Source: Micromonospora sp. NBC_00421
GTDB lineage: Bacteria > Actinomycetota > Actinomycetes > Mycobacteriales > Micromonosporaceae
DNA: 64,000 bases
Assembly: GCF_036017915.1 (NCBI RefSeq)
Contig: NZ_CP107929.1
Coordinates: 6,871,001-6,935,000, forward strand
Reading direction: 5' to 3'
Shown piece by piece: positions 16,526 to 25,287 of this stretch. The notes below the pieces were generated by a model. It made no database searches. It was not told where the DNA came from and saw only the letters and a list, made by a program, of their open reading frames with translations. Made by a program: the position numbers and the translations under genes. Numbering within the stretch: position 1 is the stretch's first letter; each line of letters begins with the position of its first letter.

Positions 16526-17567
16526 TCCACAGGTGCCGGTCCGTGCCGCCACCGACCAGGCTCAGCATGTCGTCGGCCATCACCTGGAGGAACCGGGCGC
16601 TGTCCGGGGGCAGCCGCAGTGCGTGCTGCACGGACGCCGACTCGTCGGCGGAGAGCCGTTGCAGCACGCAGAGGTCGCTGTCGCGCAGGGCGGGCGCGGT
16701 GCCGGGGTCGAGTCGCCGCAGCACGGTCAGCTCGGCCTGCCACGACCCGGGGGCCGCCGCCCCGAACGCGGCCGGGCCGTGGAGCGCCGCCCCGGGCGCG
16801 GCTGATCCGGGCGCGGCCGGGCTGGTCACGCCGGGCGGTAGGTCACGCACGATCAGGGTGGGCCGCTGCGCAGTGCCGGTGGTGGGCACCGGGCGACCGT
16901 CGGCGCGTACCTCGACCCGGTCGGTGGCCGGGCCGAGCGCCGCCGGACCGAGCCCGGACCAGCTCGCCGGGTCGGCGGTGAGCACGACGACCCGGGCACC
17001 CAGCGCCAGCGCCCGGAAGGCGACGAGCTGACCCGCCCACACCCCGCCGACCAGGGTGACCCGGGTCGGTTCCGGGCGGAACAGCCGGATCGTCACCGCC
17101 GCCCGGCGGCGGTCCGCACCGAGCACCAGACCGGCCGGGAGCGGGGTGGGGCTGAGCCGGGCGAGAGCCGCCGGGGAGACCGCGTGGGTGCCGATCCGCA
17201 GCCGGGGCAGCCGACCGGACGGCCCACCACGACCGGGGACGTCCCTGGCCCCGAGGCTGCGGGCCGGCGGTGGCCCCGGCGGAGCGGGCGGGTGGCTCTC
17301 CGGGGCGGCCAGCGGACTGGCGAGGGCCCGGGTCAGCGGGTCGGCGGTGGCCAGCACGGTCGCGGCGGCGGTGCCGGCCGCGTCGGTGTCGGTCCGGACG
17401 CCGGGCGCACCCCGCACCGGCGCGTCCGCACCGACCGGCGGCGCGGTGGATGGCGGCGCGGTGACCGACGGTGCGGTGACCGACGGCACAGCGACCGGCG
17501 GTGGTACGGCGGCCGAGGCGACCGGTAGCGGCACTGCCGTACGCCGTTCGTCACCCGGTCCGGTCAT
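16476..17567 (-). CDS. Type VII secretion-associated protein downstream of eccE
   Basis: The protein has 363 residues, and its ATG (17565-17567) overlaps the eccE stop (ATGA). Residues 1-110 are low-complexity Ala/Pro/Val/Thr-rich. The rest includes GLVLGADRRRAAVTIRLF, then VTLVGGVWAGQLVAFRALA and GARVVVLTADPASW. That layout resembles the beta-strand/P-loop entry of EccC-type modules, but the loop lacks G-K-S/T, so nucleotide binding is not supported. The C-terminus (DDMLSLVGGGTDRHLWISQTSVEQRLLG) looks conserved. A membrane-complex accessory role is inferred from the tight coupling with eccE. Confidence 0.6.
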   Translation of the reverse strand: MTGPGDERRTAVPLPVASAAVPPPVAVPSVTAPSVTAPPSTAPPVGADAPVRGAPGVRTDTDAAGTAAATVLATADPLTRALASPLAAPESHPPAPPGPPPARSLGARDVPGRGGPSGRLPRLRIGTHAVSPAALARLSPTPLPAGLVLGADRRRAAVTIRLFRPEPTRVTLVGGVWAGQLVAFRALALGARVVVLTADPASWSGLGPAALGPATDRVEVRADGRPVPTTGTAQRPTLIVRDLPPGVTSPAAPGSAAPGAALHGPAAFGAAAPGSWQAELTVLRRLDPGTAPALRDSDLCVLQRLSADESASVQHALRLPPDSARFLQVMADDMLSLVGGGTDRHLWISQTSVEQRLLGAPRR

Positions 17568-18823
17568 CCCGCGCCACCCCCGGTCGGCGCCGACGCGTAC
17601 ACCGCCGGGCCGTGTTCGCCGTCGAGCGGGAAGAGCTCCCCGCCCGCCTGTCGTACCCCGTCGACCGCTGGCCCGCACAGCTGCGGCAGCAGTTCCGCAG
17701 GCCCGGTGACCCGGACCAGTCCGCGCAGGTCGAGATCCTCGCCCGGCCCGTTCGAGGCCACCGTCAACGACACCGTCACCAGCGATGCCGGCAGGGTCTC
17801 CAGCCAGCCGAGCATGGCCCCCGCCCGGTCGACCGGCGGCCAGCGGCGGATCCAGAACGACCGGTGCGCGAGCGGGCCGCAGTGCCACGCCGACCACTCC
17901 TCGCGCACGGGCGTCGCGTCGACCGGGACGCCCGGGGTGAAGCCACAGGACCGGCCGACGGCGGCGAGCAGTTCGTGGGCGTCCAACAGCCGGTGCGTGA
18001 CCCCGCACCGGCGCAGCGACCTGCCGACCTGGCGGGCCAGTGCGGCCACCACCGAGGGGGCGATCCCCAGGTCGACCGCGTAGTCGTCGATCGCCTCGGC
18101 CAGCGCGCGGGCGTCCAGCCGGACCGCCACCCAGGTCGCCCGCCCGGCCGGAACCGGCGTGCCACCGAGGCTGGCCAGCAACTGCCGGTAGGACTCCCGG
18201 GCCGGGGTGGTCGGGTCGTCGCCCGGCCCGCCGGCCGGGACGGTGCCGGTAACCACCTGGAGCACGGTGCCCGGCTGGCCGGACTCGGCCAGCGCGGTGG
18301 CCAGCACGTCCAGCGGCAGACCGGCGGGGGCGTCCAGCGGCAGACCGGCGGGGGCGTCGCCGGTCGGCCCGGCGCCACCGACCGCGGCCACCGCGAACCA
18401 GCCGGCGTCGTCGCGGGCCACCCCGATCCGGGCCCCGTCGGCCATCGCCACGGTGCCCACCGAGAGGCCCGGGGCGAGTCGTTGCAGGGCGTCCAGCCCC
18501 GGATCGGCGGCGATCGGCACCGCCGTGCCGGCCCGTCGCCGCTGGTGCCGGGCCAGCACCAGCTTCTCCAGCCACCAGCGGCCCCGCGAGCGCAGGAACA
18601 CCACAGTCAGCAGGAGTACGCCGCACAGCGCGGCGACGATCAGCACCGGCATCCCGAACAGTCCACTGGCGAGGACGCCGAGCAGCACCGCCTCCAACAG
18701 CAGTAGCTGCAGGATGTGCAGCTCGCCGATCCGGCCGGGGCGTCGGCGGGGAGCCAGGTGCAGGCGTGTGTCGGGATCGTCCGGCCGGAGTGCGTCACGC
18801 GCCGGTCGTGGTGCTCCGGTCAT
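17564..18823 (-). CDS. eccE: Type VII secretion protein EccE
   Basis: The 419-residue protein has two adjacent membrane helices (about 37-55 and 57-75) near the N-terminus, then a cytosolic domain (WWLEKLVLARHQRRR, LLDAHELLAAVG, EEWSAWHCGPLAHRSFWIRRWP). The last motif is typical of EccE, the outer subunit of the membrane complex. ATG 18823 is chosen; the open frame extends upstream but is out of character. A 24-bp duplication at 18308-18355 doubles the segment APAGLPLD. Coupling with the next gene is by ATGA. It is separated from eccB/C/D by two unrelated genes on the other strand. Confidence 0.85.
   Translation of the reverse strand: MTGAPRPARDALRPDDPDTRLHLAPRRRPGRIGELHILQLLLLEAVLLGVLASGLFGMPVLIVAALCGVLLLTVVFLRSRGRWWLEKLVLARHQRRRAGTAVPIAADPGLDALQRLAPGLSVGTVAMADGARIGVARDDAGWFAVAAVGGAGPTGDAPAGLPLDAPAGLPLDVLATALAESGQPGTVLQVVTGTVPAGGPGDDPTTPARESYRQLLASLGGTPVPAGRATWVAVRLDARALAEAIDDYAVDLGIAPSVVAALARQVGRSLRRCGVTHRLLDAHELLAAVGRSCGFTPGVPVDATPVREEWSAWHCGPLAHRSFWIRRWPPVDRAGAMLGWLETLPASLVTVSLTVASNGPGEDLDLRGLVRVTGPAELLPQLCGPAVDGVRQAGGELFPLDGEHGPAVYASAPTGGGAG
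18308..18355 (-). repeat. 24-bp perfect tandem duplication within eccE
   Basis: Two identical 24-base units (18308-18331 and 18332-18355) encode a repeated APAGLPLD on the - strand. The frame is kept, so the protein is only lengthened by 8 residues. Confidence 0.9.
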
Positions 18824-18969
18824 CTCCGGCTGCCCCCCCAGACGCCTCGACCCGTGGCCCGTCCACGGCGGACCGCACCCATCATAGGAACCCGCCGCAG
18901 CGGCCCGGGGTCGGCTCGGCCGGCCGGTCGCTGGACGTCGGGTCGGCCCGGTCGGACGCGGACCGTCGG

Positions 18970-19968
18970 TCAGTTCACCCGGAAGCCGATCCGGGGGTCG
19001 GCCGCCGCGCCGGCCCGGTACGCGGCGAGTGCCGGCCGGTCCGAGTCGATCACCCAGTCGCCGGAGCCCTTCTGGTTGAAGTAGACGAACCCGAGCAGGT
19101 CGGGTCGTTTCCGCATGGCGGTGAAGAGCTCGTCGACCGCGCGACGGCGCATCGCACCCGGTTCGGCGCCGGTCTCCACGATCAGCAGTGGTCGGGTGGT
19201 GAACTTGCGGACCTGCTTGATGGTGGGGGCGAACAGGGCGTCGAAGGTCTGCTCGCCGCGTCGGGTGAAGTACCCGTCGATGCCTACCCAGTCCACGTAC
19301 GCGTCGCCCGGATACAGCGGGGCGAGCTTCACCGACGGGACCGGGTTGACCACGTTCGGGGTCCAGGCCCAGATCACGTTCGTCGCGTCGGCGCGGGCGA
19401 AGACGGCGTGGATGTGCCGCCAGGCGGCGACGAAGTCCTTGGCGGTGTTGTCGTGCGCACCCCACGAGTACCAGTGGCCGTTCATCTCGTGGGCGATGGT
19501 GAGCGCGACCGGCAGGTTGAGCCGGCGTACCGCGACGGCGAACTCCACCAGGTATGGGTCGTGCCGTCCGGCGGCGATGTCCTTCAGCTTCGCCTTGAAC
19601 GGTTCCCAGCGGACGATCGGCAGTGCGCCGTACCGGTGGACGCGGCGGACCTCGGCGGCGGCGAACTCGTCGTCGAAGCTCTCGTAGATGGTGATGATGT
19701 TGGGTTTCCTGCCGACCAGGTCGGCGAACCGGTCGACCCGGCTCATGTCCTGCGGCGCACCGCTCAGCGCCACCCCGAGGTAGCGGCCCTGCGGCTGTGC
19801 CAACGGGCGGACGTCGTACGCCGGGGGCGGGCCGGTGGGCGAGGGGGAGGCACTGGCCCCGGTGGCGAACCGGGCCGGGTGGCTGGCCGGGCTGGGCGCG
19901 AGCGCGGCATAGCCGAACACCCCGACGACGAACATCGTCACGATGGTGAACAGCTGGCGGGAGGTCAC
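18970..19968 (-). CDS. GH26-type beta-mannanase-like glycoside hydrolase, membrane-anchored (copy 1)
   Basis: The protein has 332 residues, with GTG 19968 overlapping the upstream glycosyltransferase stop (GTGA). An N-terminal helix (residues 5-25) exports or anchors the protein, and a Ser/Pro/Thr linker follows. The catalytic fold carries acid/base Glu161 in AHEMNGHWYSWG and nucleophile Glu265 in PLLIVETGAEPG, as in GH26 beta-mannanases and related enzymes. It probably trims or releases the polysaccharide made by the coupled GT2 synthase. The exact substrate is not visible. A second copy lies at 52829. Confidence 0.85.
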   Translation of the reverse strand: MTSRQLFTIVTMFVVGVFGYAALAPSPASHPARFATGASASPSPTGPPPAYDVRPLAQPQGRYLGVALSGAPQDMSRVDRFADLVGRKPNIITIYESFDDEFAAAEVRRVHRYGALPIVRWEPFKAKLKDIAAGRHDPYLVEFAVAVRRLNLPVALTIAHEMNGHWYSWGAHDNTAKDFVAAWRHIHAVFARADATNVIWAWTPNVVNPVPSVKLAPLYPGDAYVDWVGIDGYFTRRGEQTFDALFAPTIKQVRKFTTRPLLIVETGAEPGAMRRRAVDELFTAMRKRPDLLGFVYFNQKGSGDWVIDSDRPALAAYRAGAAADPRIGFRVN

Positions 19969-21905
19969 CGGGAACGCTCCGGCCGGATGTCCCTCGCCGG
20001 CTTCACCAGCAGCGCCTGCAACGCGACGGCCAGGTAGAACGTGCCACCGAGGAAGGCGGGCGAGAAGGTCAGCAGGTCGTCGGTGATCATCCGGTGGGCC
20101 GCCAGGCCGGTCCACAGTGCTCCGCTGCCCGCCGTGCAGACGGCCATCCCCCACCACAGTCGACCCGTCCTGTTCTTCCGCCCCGTGCCGCCGGTGGGTT
20201 GCCAGCCCATGCTCTGCCCGCGCAGCAGGTCCCAGATCGCGAAGGCGTGCGACCAGCCGTAGACCATCTTGACGGTCCACGCCTCCACCCGGTAGGCGCA
20301 CCGGTGCCAGAGCGGGAAGACCACCAGGTTGTAGACCAGGCTGGGCACGATCCACAGGTAGTTCGCCGGGGCCACCGACTGCGGGAACCAGGCCAGCAGC
20401 ACGATCGGCACCAGCGGCCCGACGAAGGTGAACAGCGCCGTGTGCAGGTAGTAACAGAACCCGGAGAGGTACGACAGCCGGGTGCGTAACCGCATCCGGG
20501 TGTTCCAGAACTTCGTCGAGCCGAGCAGGCTCATCGAGCCGGCGCACCAGCGGTACTGCTGGGTGAAGAACGAGCTGACGTCCGCCGGGCACAGGCCGGT
20601 CGCCAGCGGCACCGGCAGGTACCGCAGCCGCCAGCCGCGCCGCCGCATGTCGAACCCGGTGTGTACGTCCTCCGAGTGCTCGATCAGGGTGGAGCCGCCG
20701 ATCGCGTCGAGCGCCTCGCGCCGGTAGAGCGCACAGCTGCCGACGCAGATGGCCGCCTCGTGGTGCTGCCGGGACACCTGCACCATCCGGTAGAACAGCT
20801 CCTGCACCGCCCCGGCCCCACGCTCCAGCCAGCCCTGGCCGGAGTGCACCCGGAAGTACTGCGGGGACTGCACGATGCCGAGATCCGGCTCGGCGGCCAG
20901 ATAGGGAACCATCTCGTCGAGCATGTCGTGCCGGGGGGTGAAGTCGGCGTCCAGCACCAGGATGTGTTCGCCCAGCGTGCGCTGGTACGCGTACCGCATG
21001 TTGCCGGCCTTCTTGTACCAGCCCCGGTTGGGGCGGCGCTGGTAGACGAAGCCGAAGGCGAGCGCCATCGCCTCCCGCTCGTCGGTCGCCGAGTCGTCGA
21101 GCACGTAGACGTGCACCCGGCCCGGGTAGTGGTCGACCATCCGGCTGACGTGCTCCCAGGTGTTGCGGAGCACCTCGGTCGCCTCGCCGCACACCGGCAG
21201 GAACACGTCGACCGACGGGTGGACGGGCGGCCGGAAGTCGCGGACCAGCCGACGGTGCCGGTCCAGGTCGAACCCGGGCGTGCCGATGTTCACCGCCACC
21301 GAGATCAGGTAGTAGAGCACGGTGAAGCCGAACAGCGGCAGCAGCAGGAGCAGCCACGGTGCCATCCGGACGAAGAGCAACTGGCTGGTGAGCAGCCCGG
21401 TGAAGCTGACGAACGAGGCGATCATCAACACCGGCAGCCGGCGGCGACGGTAGGCGGCCTTCTCGTCGTCGTCCGGTGGCAGCGGCAGCGACGGGTCGAC
21501 GGTCGCCGGGCGGCCCGGCGTCGCCGGTGTCACCACCTGCCGCGCCGTCCCCTCCCGTGGCGTCGGCACCGTCGCCGGTGCCCGTGGCGTCGGCACCGCC
21601 CTCGGCTCGCGGGGGGCCGGGACCGACGTCGGTCGGCCCGGTGCACCCACCCGTCCCGGCCACGGCGGGGGCACCGGTCCGCGCTGCGGAGCCGCCGGCC
21701 GCTGCGGAGGCACCGCCGGCCCCTGCCGTGCCGGTGCCGGCCCGGTCTGCTGCGCCGGGTCGGGCTGCGGTATCGCTCTCGGCCCGCGCCTCGGTGTCGG
21801 GGTCGCGGCGGGCTGCGGTGCCGCCGGGGTGGGGCGGGGTGGCGGCACCGGGCGGTGGAACTCCGTCGTCTCGTCGGTGCGGCCCGCGCCGGCCCGGGTG
21901 CTCAC
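19965..21905 (-). CDS. GT2 polysaccharide synthase, cellulose synthase-like (copy 1)
   Basis: The 646-residue protein has a Pro-rich cytosolic head (about residues 18-140), two membrane helices (about 158-205), a GT-A domain, then about five more helices. Catalytic motifs are complete: D270/D271 (VLDDS), D319-A-D321, E412-D413 (IEHSEDVHTGFD) and the Q450-x-R452-W453 signature. This is a processive inverting glycosyltransferase that couples polymer synthesis to export. GTG 21905 overlaps the stop of the GT39-like gene, and its own stop overlaps the GH26 start. The Pro-rich head is absent from copy 2 at 51180. Confidence 0.9.
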   Translation of the reverse strand: MSTRAGAGRTDETTEFHRPVPPPRPTPAAPQPAATPTPRRGPRAIPQPDPAQQTGPAPARQGPAVPPQRPAAPQRGPVPPPWPGRVGAPGRPTSVPAPREPRAVPTPRAPATVPTPREGTARQVVTPATPGRPATVDPSLPLPPDDDEKAAYRRRRLPVLMIASFVSFTGLLTSQLLFVRMAPWLLLLLPLFGFTVLYYLISVAVNIGTPGFDLDRHRRLVRDFRPPVHPSVDVFLPVCGEATEVLRNTWEHVSRMVDHYPGRVHVYVLDDSATDEREAMALAFGFVYQRRPNRGWYKKAGNMRYAYQRTLGEHILVLDADFTPRHDMLDEMVPYLAAEPDLGIVQSPQYFRVHSGQGWLERGAGAVQELFYRMVQVSRQHHEAAICVGSCALYRREALDAIGGSTLIEHSEDVHTGFDMRRRGWRLRYLPVPLATGLCPADVSSFFTQQYRWCAGSMSLLGSTKFWNTRMRLRTRLSYLSGFCYYLHTALFTFVGPLVPIVLLAWFPQSVAPANYLWIVPSLVYNLVVFPLWHRCAYRVEAWTVKMVYGWSHAFAIWDLLRGQSMGWQPTGGTGRKNRTGRLWWGMAVCTAGSGALWTGLAAHRMITDDLLTFSPAFLGGTFYLAVALQALLVKPARDIRPERSR

Positions 21906-23524
21906 TTCGCCGCCGCCGGCCTGCGCACCAGCAGGGCGATGCTGAAGCCCCGGACCCGCCAGGTGCGCTCGACGGCGTACGGCTTGAGCGCGGCCTCCTT
22001 GGCCGGTCCGATCCGCTGCAGCGGATCGTCGAACGCCCCCTTGCGGACGATCCACACCCGCGTCGGGCGACCCAGGCAGACCGGGACGTCCCGGTCGGCG
22101 CACTCCCGCGCGCCCAGGGTGCCCTGCCGGCGGGCCGGTACGGTCATCAGCACGTCCCGGGGCCGCCAGCTCTCGTCGACGTACCGGTTCACCGCGTCCC
22201 GGCTGGTGCGCTGGTCGCCGGCGTCGAACGGGCCGTACACCAGGATGTCGCCGGGGACGGCGTGTGCCCGCAGCACCGCGGCGATGTCCTTGGTGCCCTG
22301 GCTGTGGCCGGTGACGCTGCGGATCTCCACCTGCGTCGGGATGCCGAGCAGCCCGATCGCCAGCATCGCGGCGGTGCCCCGCAGCAGCGAGCTGCGGCGC
22401 AGCGCCAGCGAGGCGACAAGCGCCCAGGCCGGCACCGTGAACAGCAGGTAGCGCGGCAGCCAGAGCGGGGTGAGCTGGGCGGCGACCAGCAGGCCGAGGG
22501 TGGGCAGCACCAGCCAGGCGGTGGCCACCGCCGCTCGCTCGCGCATCGACATGCCGAGGAAGGCCAGGGCGAGCACCGCCCCGGCGAGCAGCGGCCCGCC
22601 GAACAGCGCCTCCGGAGTGTCGACCAACCGGTCCAGGGTGACCGGCGGAATCCAGTTGATCTGCGTACCGGTCTGTTGACGACCCAGCCAGAGCACCGGC
22701 AGGACGGGCAGCACGCCGGCCACCGCCGCGCCGAGCCAGCCGAAGAAGGTACGCCGACGCTCGGCCGCCCGCCAGGCGATCAGCGCGTGCGCGGCGAGCA
22801 GCAGCAACCCGACCAGGTGCATCAGCCCGAGCAGCGCCACCACTGCGGCGTAACCCAGGTAGCGGACGAACCGGGGGCGTTCCAGCAGCCGGATCAGCAG
22901 CAGGGTGGCCAGCGCGGCGGCGCACACCGCGAACGCGTACGGCCGGGCCTCCTGGGCGTACCGGGAGGTGGTCGGCAGCACCGCGAACAGCACCCCGGCG
23001 ACCAGCCCGACCCGCAGCCCACCGACCCGCAGGCCGATCGCTGCGACCAGGCCGGCCGCCGCCGCCATGGCCAGCAGCGAGGGCATTCGCAGCGCGACGT
23101 CGGAGCTGCCGGCCAGCGCCACCCACCCCCGCATCAGCAGGTAGTACGGGCCGATCGAGGCGTCGACGTTGCGCAGCACCGCCACGAAGTCGTCGAACCC
23201 GACGGTGACCATGCCCCAGGTGGCCAGCTCGTCCTCCCACAGGCCGGGCCGGTTCAGCCCGATCGCGCCGAGGACGCCGACGACGGCCATCGGCAGCAGC
23301 CGGGCCAGGTGCCGCAGCCAGGGCGCGTCAAGGGGTTCCGGCGGCGCCGGCTGGTCGGCCTCGGTGGGCCGCCAGGGCGCGGTCGGCTCGGGCGGTGCGT
23401 CGCGGACCCGGACGATCAGGGCGGTCGGCGCGTCGCTGCGGGTGGCCCCCGCCTGACGGGGAACGGGGCGGGCCGTCGGCAGGGCGTCCCCGCCGCTACC
23501 CCCGGCGGACGGCATCCCGGTCAC
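21902..23524 (-). CDS. GT39/ArnT-like membrane glycosyltransferase (copy 1)
   Basis: The protein has about 540 residues and around eleven membrane helices after a Pro-rich cytosolic head. The first outer loop holds LWEDELATW, with the Asp-Glu pair expected of polyprenyl-phosphate-sugar-dependent GT-C enzymes. SRYAQEARPYA and LPRYLLFTVPAWAL are also typical. The C-terminal outer domain has Cys residues and DPLQRIGPAKEAALKPY. GTG 23524 overlaps the stop of the AAA gene (GTGA), matching the coupling used through this operon; ATG 23515 is an alternative. It probably adds sugars to a glycan or protein on the outer face. Confidence 0.8.
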   Translation of the reverse strand: MTGMPSAGGSGGDALPTARPVPRQAGATRSDAPTALIVRVRDAPPEPTAPWRPTEADQPAPPEPLDAPWLRHLARLLPMAVVGVLGAIGLNRPGLWEDELATWGMVTVGFDDFVAVLRNVDASIGPYYLLMRGWVALAGSSDVALRMPSLLAMAAAAGLVAAIGLRVGGLRVGLVAGVLFAVLPTTSRYAQEARPYAFAVCAAALATLLLIRLLERPRFVRYLGYAAVVALLGLMHLVGLLLLAAHALIAWRAAERRRTFFGWLGAAVAGVLPVLPVLWLGRQQTGTQINWIPPVTLDRLVDTPEALFGGPLLAGAVLALAFLGMSMRERAAVATAWLVLPTLGLLVAAQLTPLWLPRYLLFTVPAWALVASLALRRSSLLRGTAAMLAIGLLGIPTQVEIRSVTGHSQGTKDIAAVLRAHAVPGDILVYGPFDAGDQRTSRDAVNRYVDESWRPRDVLMTVPARRQGTLGARECADRDVPVCLGRPTRVWIVRKGAFDDPLQRIGPAKEAALKPYAVERTWRVRGFSIALLVRRPAAAK

Positions 23525-25197
23525 CGGGTGGCGACGAGCAGGTCGTCCAGGACGAGGGTGCGCAGGTCGTCCCGGCTCGGCCGCCGACCCGACGCGCGCA
23601 GCCGCCCGGACTGCGCCTTGCGCATCCCCTCCAGCAGTCTGCGGGCCTCCCGGGCGTTGCCGAAGTTCTGGTCCCGTTCGATCTGGCCGAACCATTCCAG
23701 CAGGCCGTCGGCGAGCCCGTCGGCGAACAGGTAATCGTCGTTGCGGGCGATCCGCCCGACGATGTCGACCAACTGGACCGGGCTGTAGTTCTCGAACTCC
23801 AGCGTCTTGGCGAACCGGGACGCCAGCCCGGAGTTGGCGTCCAGGAAGGCGGCCATCTCGGTGGTGTAGCCGGCGACGATCACCGCCACCTGGTCGCGGT
23901 GGTCCTCCATCAGCTTGACCAGGGTGTCGATCGCCTCCTGGCCGAAGTCGCCGCCGGCACCCCCGGCCCGGGACAGGGTGTACGCCTCGTCGATGAAGAG
24001 CACCCCGCCCAGCGCCTCGGTGAACACCGACGAGGTCTTCTCGGCGGTGTGTCCGATGTACTGGCCCACCAGGTCGCGCCGGGACACCTCGCGGAACTGG
24101 CCGTTGGGCAGCACCCCGAGGGCCTTGAGCAGCTGCCCGTAGACCCGGGCCACAGTCGTCTTGCCGGTGCCCGGTGCACCCGTGAAGATCAGGTGGTGGC
24201 TCACCGCGCCCACCGACAGGCCGGCGTCGCGTCGCCACTCGTCGACCTGGATCTCGTCGATCAGCGAGCGCACCTCGGCCTTCACCCCGGCCAGGCCGAT
24301 CATCGAGTCCAGCTCGGCGAGCAGTTCCTCGACCCTCTGCTCGTCCTGCCCGACCGTGCCGCCGCCCCCGCTCACCCCGGCCAACGGCCGGCCGCCCGCC
24401 TCGGCAGCCCGGAACACGGTGGTCGACCCCTCGGCGAGCCGGACGCCCGGTGCGGCGGTCTGCTCGGTGTGGCTGCCCTCGATCGTCCCGCCGCAGCCCC
24501 GGCCGACGTCGATGCCGACGCCCCGGGTGTCGTGCACCCAGCAGTCCACGATGGTGGGGCTGCTCTGCAACGCCACCACGATGCCGGCGTCACCGGTGCC
24601 GGAGACGTCGCAGCGCTCGATGGTGGGCCGGGCCGCCTGGTAGACGTACACGCCCCGGAAGCCGGTGCTGCTGACGGTGCAGTTGCGGATGGTCGGGTCG
24701 GCACCGAGCCGCACGATGATCCCGTCGTCGGTGACGTCGCGGATCTCGCACTGCTCGACCGTCCCGCCCGCGTCGGAGACGACCAGCCCGTGCTGTCCAC
24801 CGGTGACGGTCACCTCGACGGCCTCGACCCGGGCACCGTCGCGTACCGACACGGCCGCCGCGTAGCCGGCGCTGACCTGGCACTTCTCCATCCGGAGCCG
24901 GCCGCCGACCGCGTCCACGGCCGGGTGGTCGGCGGACTGGAGGACCAACCCCTGCAACAGCACCTCGCCCCCGGCGCAGGCCACAGTCGGCCGGCCGGTG
25001 GCCCGACCGTCCACGGTGACCGAACCGGCCTCGCCGGCGGCGACCAGGCGAACCCGCCGGCCCTCCAGGCGCAGCGCCTCGGGGTAGACGCCGGGCTCGA
25101 TCGAGACGACCGCGTCGTCCGGCGCGATCTCCAGGGCGTCCGCGATGGTCGGACAGGCCCCGGCTCGGTCAGGGGAGACAGTCAGCATGCGCACCAT
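23521..25197 (-). CDS. Right-handed beta-helix / AAA ATPase fusion (EccA/CbbX-like)
   Basis: The 558-residue protein has residues about 15-270 as repeated short strands with Asn/Cys/Gly turns (PTIRNCTVSSTGFRGVYV, PTIERCDVSGTGDAGIVV), as in pectate-lyase-type parallel beta-helices. Residues about 290-558 are a CbbX/EccA-type AAA module with Walker A GAPGTGKTT (Lys346), Walker B GVLFIDEAYTL and an arginine-finger region GLASRFAKTLEF. EccA ATPases assist type VII secretion, normally with a TPR head. Here the head is a beta-helix. ATG 25197 or ATG 25188 may start it. Its stop overlaps the GT39-like start, tying it to polysaccharide genes. Confidence 0.8.
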   Translation of the reverse strand: MVRMLTVSPDRAGACPTIADALEIAPDDAVVSIEPGVYPEALRLEGRRVRLVAAGEAGSVTVDGRATGRPTVACAGGEVLLQGLVLQSADHPAVDAVGGRLRMEKCQVSAGYAAAVSVRDGARVEAVEVTVTGGQHGLVVSDAGGTVEQCEIRDVTDDGIIVRLGADPTIRNCTVSSTGFRGVYVYQAARPTIERCDVSGTGDAGIVVALQSSPTIVDCWVHDTRGVGIDVGRGCGGTIEGSHTEQTAAPGVRLAEGSTTVFRAAEAGGRPLAGVSGGGGTVGQDEQRVEELLAELDSMIGLAGVKAEVRSLIDEIQVDEWRRDAGLSVGAVSHHLIFTGAPGTGKTTVARVYGQLLKALGVLPNGQFREVSRRDLVGQYIGHTAEKTSSVFTEALGGVLFIDEAYTLSRAGGAGGDFGQEAIDTLVKLMEDHRDQVAVIVAGYTTEMAAFLDANSGLASRFAKTLEFENYSPVQLVDIVGRIARNDDYLFADGLADGLLEWFGQIERDQNFGNAREARRLLEGMRKAQSGRLRASGRRPSRDDLRTLVLDDLLVATR

Positions 25198-25287
25198 GGT
25201 CCCGCTCGGTCGTGGAAGGACGGACCGGTTCGTCGTCGACGCCCGGTCGAAGGGTACCGGTCGACCTGAGGAGGTCTCGCCCCCGCG

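Noticed and set aside
19965..23240. Very long - strand frame fused upstream of the GT2 gene
   Set aside because: The part before 21905 is Arg/Ala/Gly-rich and lies over the GT39-like gene in another frame; the real GT2 start is GTG 21905.
21476..23734. 752-codon + strand frame opposite the GT39-like gene
   Set aside because: Low-complexity shadow of a membrane protein gene; no domain or ribosome binding site.
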